The notes beneath the pieces are model-generated. The model saw only the letters and a list, made by a program, of their open reading frames with translations, did not search any database and had not been told where the DNA came from. Positions 58,973-64,000 of a stretch of DNA of 64,000 nt are shown here, piece after piece. Position 1 is the stretch's first letter; the number at the start of each line of letters is the position of its first letter. This stretch comes from Limonium bicolor (taxonomy: Eukaryota > Streptophyta > Magnoliopsida > Caryophyllales > Plumbaginaceae). The translations under genes were made by a program, and so were the position numbers. The stretch lies in assembly GCA_023374045.1 (NCBI GenBank), contig CM041778.1, positions 289,703,533 to 289,767,532 on the forward strand. The letters run 5' to 3'.

Positions 58973-60927
58973 TAGCAGAACACTGCTACAGGCTTTGTTT
59001 TTCAATCCCTTTCTTACCCATCTCTTCCCCAATCTTCCTACATGTAATCCCACATGATATTATGCCATTTAGGCCTCCTAGAATACCTTAATTCATTCAC
59101 CAAACTTATTACTCAATTATAGGTACACTTGTACAATTTTTCTCATTCCATCCCAACACTTACACTAATTTTCCTCACACCAAATGCTACAGATTTTTCT
59201 CTTACCCCAAATGCTACAGATTTTCATCTTAACTTCTTTCCTCCATTACTCCCTCTACTAATGTTATTCCTAGCATCCAAAACACCTTACTTTACATCTT
59301 ATTCCTTTACATCACCTAAACCTTATCCACATCTGTATTAAACTACACAACAGTCCCATTACACTCCCCAAATACCCCTAGTTATCACCTAGGTTACTTC
59401 CTCTTCTTAAACAACTTAAGTCCTCTCATTCCTACATAAAATTTGACATAGTCTCCCCTCTAATTCTTACTTTGCTCACACACTATTCCAGCTCACAATG
59501 GTTCGTTTTCACAACCTGTTTATACAACACATTATACTCACAATCCAACACTACTACAACAACATAGAATTCCTGCACATACACATTCAATACCCCATGT
59601 TTTATTCAAGCTTTTAAAACTCATTTAAAACTTCAAAACTGTTACAATACCATTACTCATTATGCTACAACATACTTACTACTCATTACTCCATTCATTT
59701 TACTACTCCAAAAACTGTTACAATACTACATACAAAACTAGCTCAAGGTAAAGGTAATTACCTTGTGTTTCTAGTTTTTTTCTCCTCCTTTGTTCTCGGT
59801 CCCAATGAGGTTCACACACACCAAGTGCTACAACCCATATCAATACACAATACCATTTAACGTTCATCCTTGCACTAACCCTAGAATTTAAATGTTTTAG
59901 GGTTTAGAAAAGGGTATTACCTTTCAACCACTGAATGAGATTCTTGACTAGCAAGAGAACAAGATTCCTAGCCCAAAGAAGGAGCCAAAATCGGCTGGAG
60001 CAACAAGGAACAAGACATTCAAAATCTGGAAATTCTCATAATGCAAACAAGGGCTAGAAACGATGGATTTTCGAATTTCTTTTTACCTCAAGATGATAAG
60101 GAGGTGAAGGTGCTTCTAATGGTGGACTTGAATCTTCAAATGGCCTCCACCCATAAAAACGAAATTGAAGCTTTTGGGTTTTTGAAAGGAGGAATATGTT
60201 CTCCTTGGTGAGGGGGTTTCAATGGTACAATTTTTATTGCATTTGGAGGAGATTTGAGCACTCAAAGAGAGGAGAGAAGATGAAAGTTGAGTGGGGGGCT
60301 TCACTTCTCCATGGCTGTCGCAGGAGGAAGAAGAGAATGGAGAAAATAGAGAAGGAGGGGGGGCCAATGCGTGAGAGAGAGGGAGAGTGGTGAGGAGAGA
60401 GAGTTTCTATTTTTACTTTTGTACTTGTTTTCTTTTCCCCTCTTTTATTGTTTTGTCTTTATATGCATAAGAGAGGAATTAAGGGAGTGAGAGAGAGAGA
60501 GAGGGGGGCTGCCGATCCCACACACCCACACACTCAATTTTTTTGCTTTTTATTTACAAAGTGGACACACTAAGTTTGTTTATTTGCATTCTCACCCCAC
60601 AACTTCTCGGTTTTGACAGTTTTACTAACCGGAACCCGTTTTCCGGAATTTTCTCGTTTAATTAATTTTATTGGTTCTAAAGCTTCACTATTATTTATTA
60701 GTGACTATTTAGTTGACCAAAATTATTACGAGTCTATTTGACCCGCTTAAAGTCGTGTTTTCCCGGTTTCCTCGAAAAGCGCGCTTTAAGGTTCGTTTAT
60801 GCTTTTAACCCATTTTAAAGGTCCGTTTTCTTCGGGATTTGTTCCCTCATATTTATTTAAGTGTAATTAAGCCTTTAAAATTATAATTAGCCTAATTAAT
60901 CACTGTTTTTAATTACGGGGTATTTCA

Positions 60928-60962
60928 ATCTACCCCCCTTAAGGAACTTTGCCCTCAAAGTT
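60928..60962 (-). promoter_or_regulatory. TEK5 polypurine tract with hairpin
   Basis: Minus strand: AACTTTGAGGGCAAAGTT (60945-60962, same 7-bp stem, loop AGGG), then CCTTAAGGGGGGTAGAT and the LTR start. Confidence 0.85.
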
Positions 60963-61468
60963 GCTCAAGGTTTACGGTTTACTGTTTTACTAATTTGGCA
61001 AGCCAATTTCCACAATGCATTCTACTACCACCTTACAAGGTGTTTGCAATTCTTACTCTACAAGCATATACAATTCAGATACCATACATCATACTCAATT
61101 CAAATACCGTACGCAATACTCAATTCATACACAATACTCGATTCAAATACCATACACGATACACCATCCAATTCACACATACCACAATACATTCACAATG
61201 TCATTCGTGTCATATACCGTACAACACAAATGCATCACTCGTTACACACATACCATACACATACCGTACTCATTGTACTACATACTGAATACTACTAGCA
61301 CTACCTTGTGCCAATAAATACAATTAGCACTACATGTGCCAACAAAATACAATTACAATACATACATACTACGCAATGCTAACCCGAAGCAATGCAAAAG
61401 CAAAAGGCTCTACCCCCCTTAAAAAGGGGTACGCCCCGTACCCTCCGTACTATACGGATGCTAGACAT
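60963..61468 (-). other. TEK5 3' untranslated region
   Basis: Non-coding, rich in 'atac/caat' repeats around 61050-61370. The block at 61412-61440 (taccccccttaaaaaggggtacgcccc) is a long imperfect palindrome also present in TEK1 at about 5219-5250. Confidence 0.6.
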
Positions 61469-63322
61469 CTAGTCTACAAATAGATTCGGGTACTTCACCT
61501 TCATGGCGTCTTCTAATTCCCAAGTCGCTTCCTCGACATCGTGGTTAGACCACAAGACCTTCACCATTCGTACAGATTTATGGTGAGTGTCTCTTGTCTT
61601 TCTATCAAGGATTTGCAATGGAGTCTCGACATATCTCATCGTCGGCTCTAGGGATAAGTGTTCGGGTTCTAATACATGAGAGGGATCGGCTATATATTTC
61701 TTGAGTTGTGATACATGAAAGACATCATGAACACGCCCCAATTCTTCAGGCAATGCTAGCCTATAAGCTACGGCTCCAATCCTCTCGGTAATGGTATACA
61801 GGCCTACAAATTTCGGGCTCAGCTTGCCCTTTTGGCCAAATCGAAAGACACCCTTCATAGGTGAGACACGCAAGAACACTTGGTCACCCACGGCGAACTC
61901 AAGGTCGCGTCGTCGCACATCCGCATAGGATTTTTGTCTATCTTGGGCTGCTTTCATATTTGCTCGGATTTGTCGTACTTCAGCTTGTACTTGCTCTAAA
62001 TACTCCGGTCCTATAATGACCGCTTCGCTTGACTCATCCCAACACAACGGGGTACGGCAAGGTCTACCATACAAAGCTTGGAACGGCGACATCTTAATCG
62101 AAGCATGGTAGCTATTGTTATACGAATAATCGATAAGATGAAGCTTATCAATCCAGGTCCCCTGGAAGTCTAAGGCACACGCCCTAAGCATATCCTCTAG
62201 TGTTTGGATGGTCCTTTCTGTCTGACCGTCGGTCTGTGGATGGAAGGCGGTGCTAAGTTTCAATTCAGTACCCAGCGCTTCCCTTGTTGCTCTCCAGTAT
62301 CTCGATAGAAATATGGTGTCGCGGTCAGATACAATGGTGTTCAGGACTTCGTGGTGTCGGATGATCTCCTTGTCGAATAGCTCCACGAGCTTCGCCACCT
62401 TCCAGGTGTCCTTCATCGGTATGAATCGGGCAACCTTGGTGAGACGATCGACTACTACCCAGATCATGTTGAGTCCTCCCCTGGAAGGTGGGAGTCCAAC
62501 AACAAAATCCATAGAAATATCGTGGAATTTCCACTCCGGAATGGGCATGGATTGCACCATTCCTCCCGGTCTTCGGTGCTCAAACTTCACCTTCTGACAA
62601 GTGAGACACCTTAGAACATACTCAGTCACGTCAGATTTCATTCCTGACCACCAGAAGTACCTCTTCATGTCTTTGTACATTTTAGAGGCTCCCGGATGGA
62701 CATGCAATGTCGAACAATGTGACTCTCGTAGAATGCGATCCCTTAGCTCAGCATTGCTTCGGGGGACGTATAATCTGCCATTCAAACGGATCAACCCATC
62801 TTCGTGCAATTTGAAGTCATACTTTTGGTTCTCGAAGGTACCCTCTGTGATTTTTTGTCTGATCTCTGTGAAGTAAGGGTCGCTCAGCTGAGCGTCTCGC
62901 ACCTCGTCAACCAAGCTAGAAGAAGCGAGTAGCGAATGGAGCGAGTGTGCTCGACGACTCAATGTGTCGGCTACAACGTTTGCCTTCCCTTCTTTATACT
63001 GGAGATTGATGCCATAATCTGAGAGGAACTCCATCCACCTCCTCTGTCTTAAGTTCAATTCCTTTTGTGTGAATACATACTGTAAACTTTTGTGGTCGGA
63101 GTAGATGGTGATGCTTACCCCATAGAGGTAGTGTCGCCATATCTTCAAGGCGAAGACAATGGCTCCTAACTCTAGATCATGTGTCGGGTAATTCTCCTCA
63201 TGCTTTTTCAGTTGGCGGGAGGCATAGGCTACTACCTTGCCATGCTGCATGAGTACGCATCCCATTCCCTTGCCCAATGCATCGCAATACACCTCAAATC
63301 CCTCTGTGCCCTCTGGGAGTGT
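61469..63322 (-). pseudogene. TEK5 RNase H, integrase and chromodomain-like C-terminus
   Basis: Continuous 607-codon frame 61469-63292. RNase H ([31 protein letters not shown]), the [16 protein letters not shown] link intact, HHCC finger ([10 protein letters not shown]...CLTCQKVK), integrase core with Asp in [10 protein letters not shown], Asp in VSDRDTIF and Glu in DGQTERTIQ, then GPY-like segment and C-terminal [19 protein letters not shown]. All three core acidic residues are present. It is cut from RT by a one-base loss near 63322, so the polyprotein is broken although this part reads through to its natural stop. Confidence 0.93.
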
Positions 63323-64000
63323 GGAACTGGCGCTGAGGTCAATGAGTCTTTTAGTCTCTGGAAGGATACCTCACACTCGTTTGTCCACACAAACGGTGCA
63401 ATTTCTTCATCAATGACGTCATGGGCTTAGTGACTTTTGAGAAGTCCTTTACAAACCTCCGGTAATAACCGGCTAAACTAAGAAAGCTCCAGATGTCAGT
63501 AACAGTCTTAGGTCTAGGCCATGATCGCACTGCTTCGATTTTGGACGGATCTACTGAAATACCCGCGCTCGAGATGACATGACCGAGGAATAATACCTGA
63601 TCTAGCCAAAACTCGCATTTGGAGAATTTCGCATACAGCTGATTCTCGCGCAGTGTCTCAAGTACTTTTCTCAAGTGGTTTTCATGTTCTTCTGGTGACT
63701 TCGAATACACAAGGATGTCGTCGATGAATACTACTACTGAAGTGTCCAGCTGATCACTGAATAACCGATTCATTAGGTCCATGAATTTGGCTGGTGTGTT
63801 AGACAAACCGAATGGCATCACCGTGAATTCGTAGTGGCCATATCTTGTTCGGAATGCTGTTTTCTCAATGTCTTGCTCTTTGATAGCAATTTGGTGATAT
63901 CCAGATCGGAGATCAATCTTAGAAAAGACCGAAGCTCCCTTTAACTGATCGAACAGGTCGTCGATGTGAGGCAATGGATATTTGTTCTTTACTGTGACCG
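63323..64000 (-). pseudogene. TEK5 reverse transcriptase, partial
   Basis: Frame 63351-63974 and on to the edge: [39 protein letters not shown] and active site [14 protein letters not shown] frame change near 63398, after MTSLMKK, and another near 63322 break the join to RNase H. The N-terminal part of RT is outside the window. Confidence 0.92.

Larger units (their letters stand above)
56412..60927 (-). repeat. TEK5 3' LTR, with TRIM insertion
   Basis: Plus-strand ends TGTAACACCCC and GGGGTATTTCA. About 4.0 kb once the TRIM and its duplication are removed. It carries the hairpin array 58646-58972 and a purine-rich region near 60270-60510. No gene. Confidence 0.88.
56412..64000 (-). mobile_element. 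TEK5: second Tekay/Del-type retrotransposon, runs off right edge
   Basis: Minus-strand element: 3' LTR 56412-60927, polypurine module 60928-60962, 3' UTR, then integrase, RNase H and RT up to the window end. Pol is clearly related to TEK1, but LTRs differ. Protease, gag and any AlkB would lie beyond 64000. It inserted into the LTR fragment 55414-56411. Confidence 0.9.

Noticed and set aside
58496..58975. Open frames of 124 and 148 codons
   Set aside because: They overlap on opposite strands across a GC-rich inverted-repeat array; open frames there follow from repeat composition.

Overview
The window looks like a transposon-dense intergenic stretch of a large flowering-plant genome. No host protein-coding gene, tRNA or rRNA gene was recognised. 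Almost all of it resolves into nested transposable elements: Ty3/gypsy elements of Tekay/Del chromovirus type with LTRs of about 3.8-4.8 kb, non-autonomous relatives of these, Tat/Ogre-type non-autonomous elements, one TRIM and one CACTA transposon. The exact species cannot be read from the sequence.

Layout. 1-1163: unassigned AT-rich DNA with a hairpin array. 1164-17214: minus-strand Tekay-type element (here TEK1) with gag, protease, RT/RNase H, integrase and chromodomain remnants, and between gag and protease an open reading frame for an AlkB-type 2-oxoglutarate/Fe(II) dioxygenase. Its right LTR is split by a Tat-type non-autonomous element (12643-17175, TSD CATAA) and cut off at 17214. 17215-31615: plus-strand 14.4-kb LARD-like element (LARD3) with two near-identical 4.66-kb LTRs and no intact coding region. 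31616-35228: unassigned AT-rich DNA. 35229-55413: a second, related plus-strand LARD (LARD4), carrying a gag-only Tat/Ogre element (41739-51490, TSD CCCGT) and a non-autonomous CACTA element (53180-54702, TSD GGC). 55414-56411: fragment of a minus-strand LTR. 56412-64000: a second Tekay-type element (TEK5) on the minus strand, with a 511-bp TRIM (58039-58549, TSD CATAT) in its LTR and a frameshifted pol that runs off the right edge.

The main finding is the AlkB domain inside TEK1. Every residue expected for iron and 2-oxoglutarate binding is present (HxD...H and RxNxTxR), and the frame is open while the surrounding pol has at least four stops and two frameshifts. The gag upstream appears to contain two small introns whose removal keeps the reading frame. 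One further donor (after 9700) is phase-compatible with an acceptor before AlkB and also with an acceptor before protease. This suggests one pre-mRNA could give Gag-AlkB or Gag-Pro-Pol by alternative splicing.

A second theme is that unrelated elements here (Tekay LTRs, a Tat LTR, an Ogre-like LTR, the CACTA subterminal regions) each carry an array of short GC-rich inverted repeats with its own motif. A third is a 7-bp-stem, 4-nt-loop hairpin just upstream of each Tekay/LARD polypurine tract whose stem sequence changes but whose pairing is kept.
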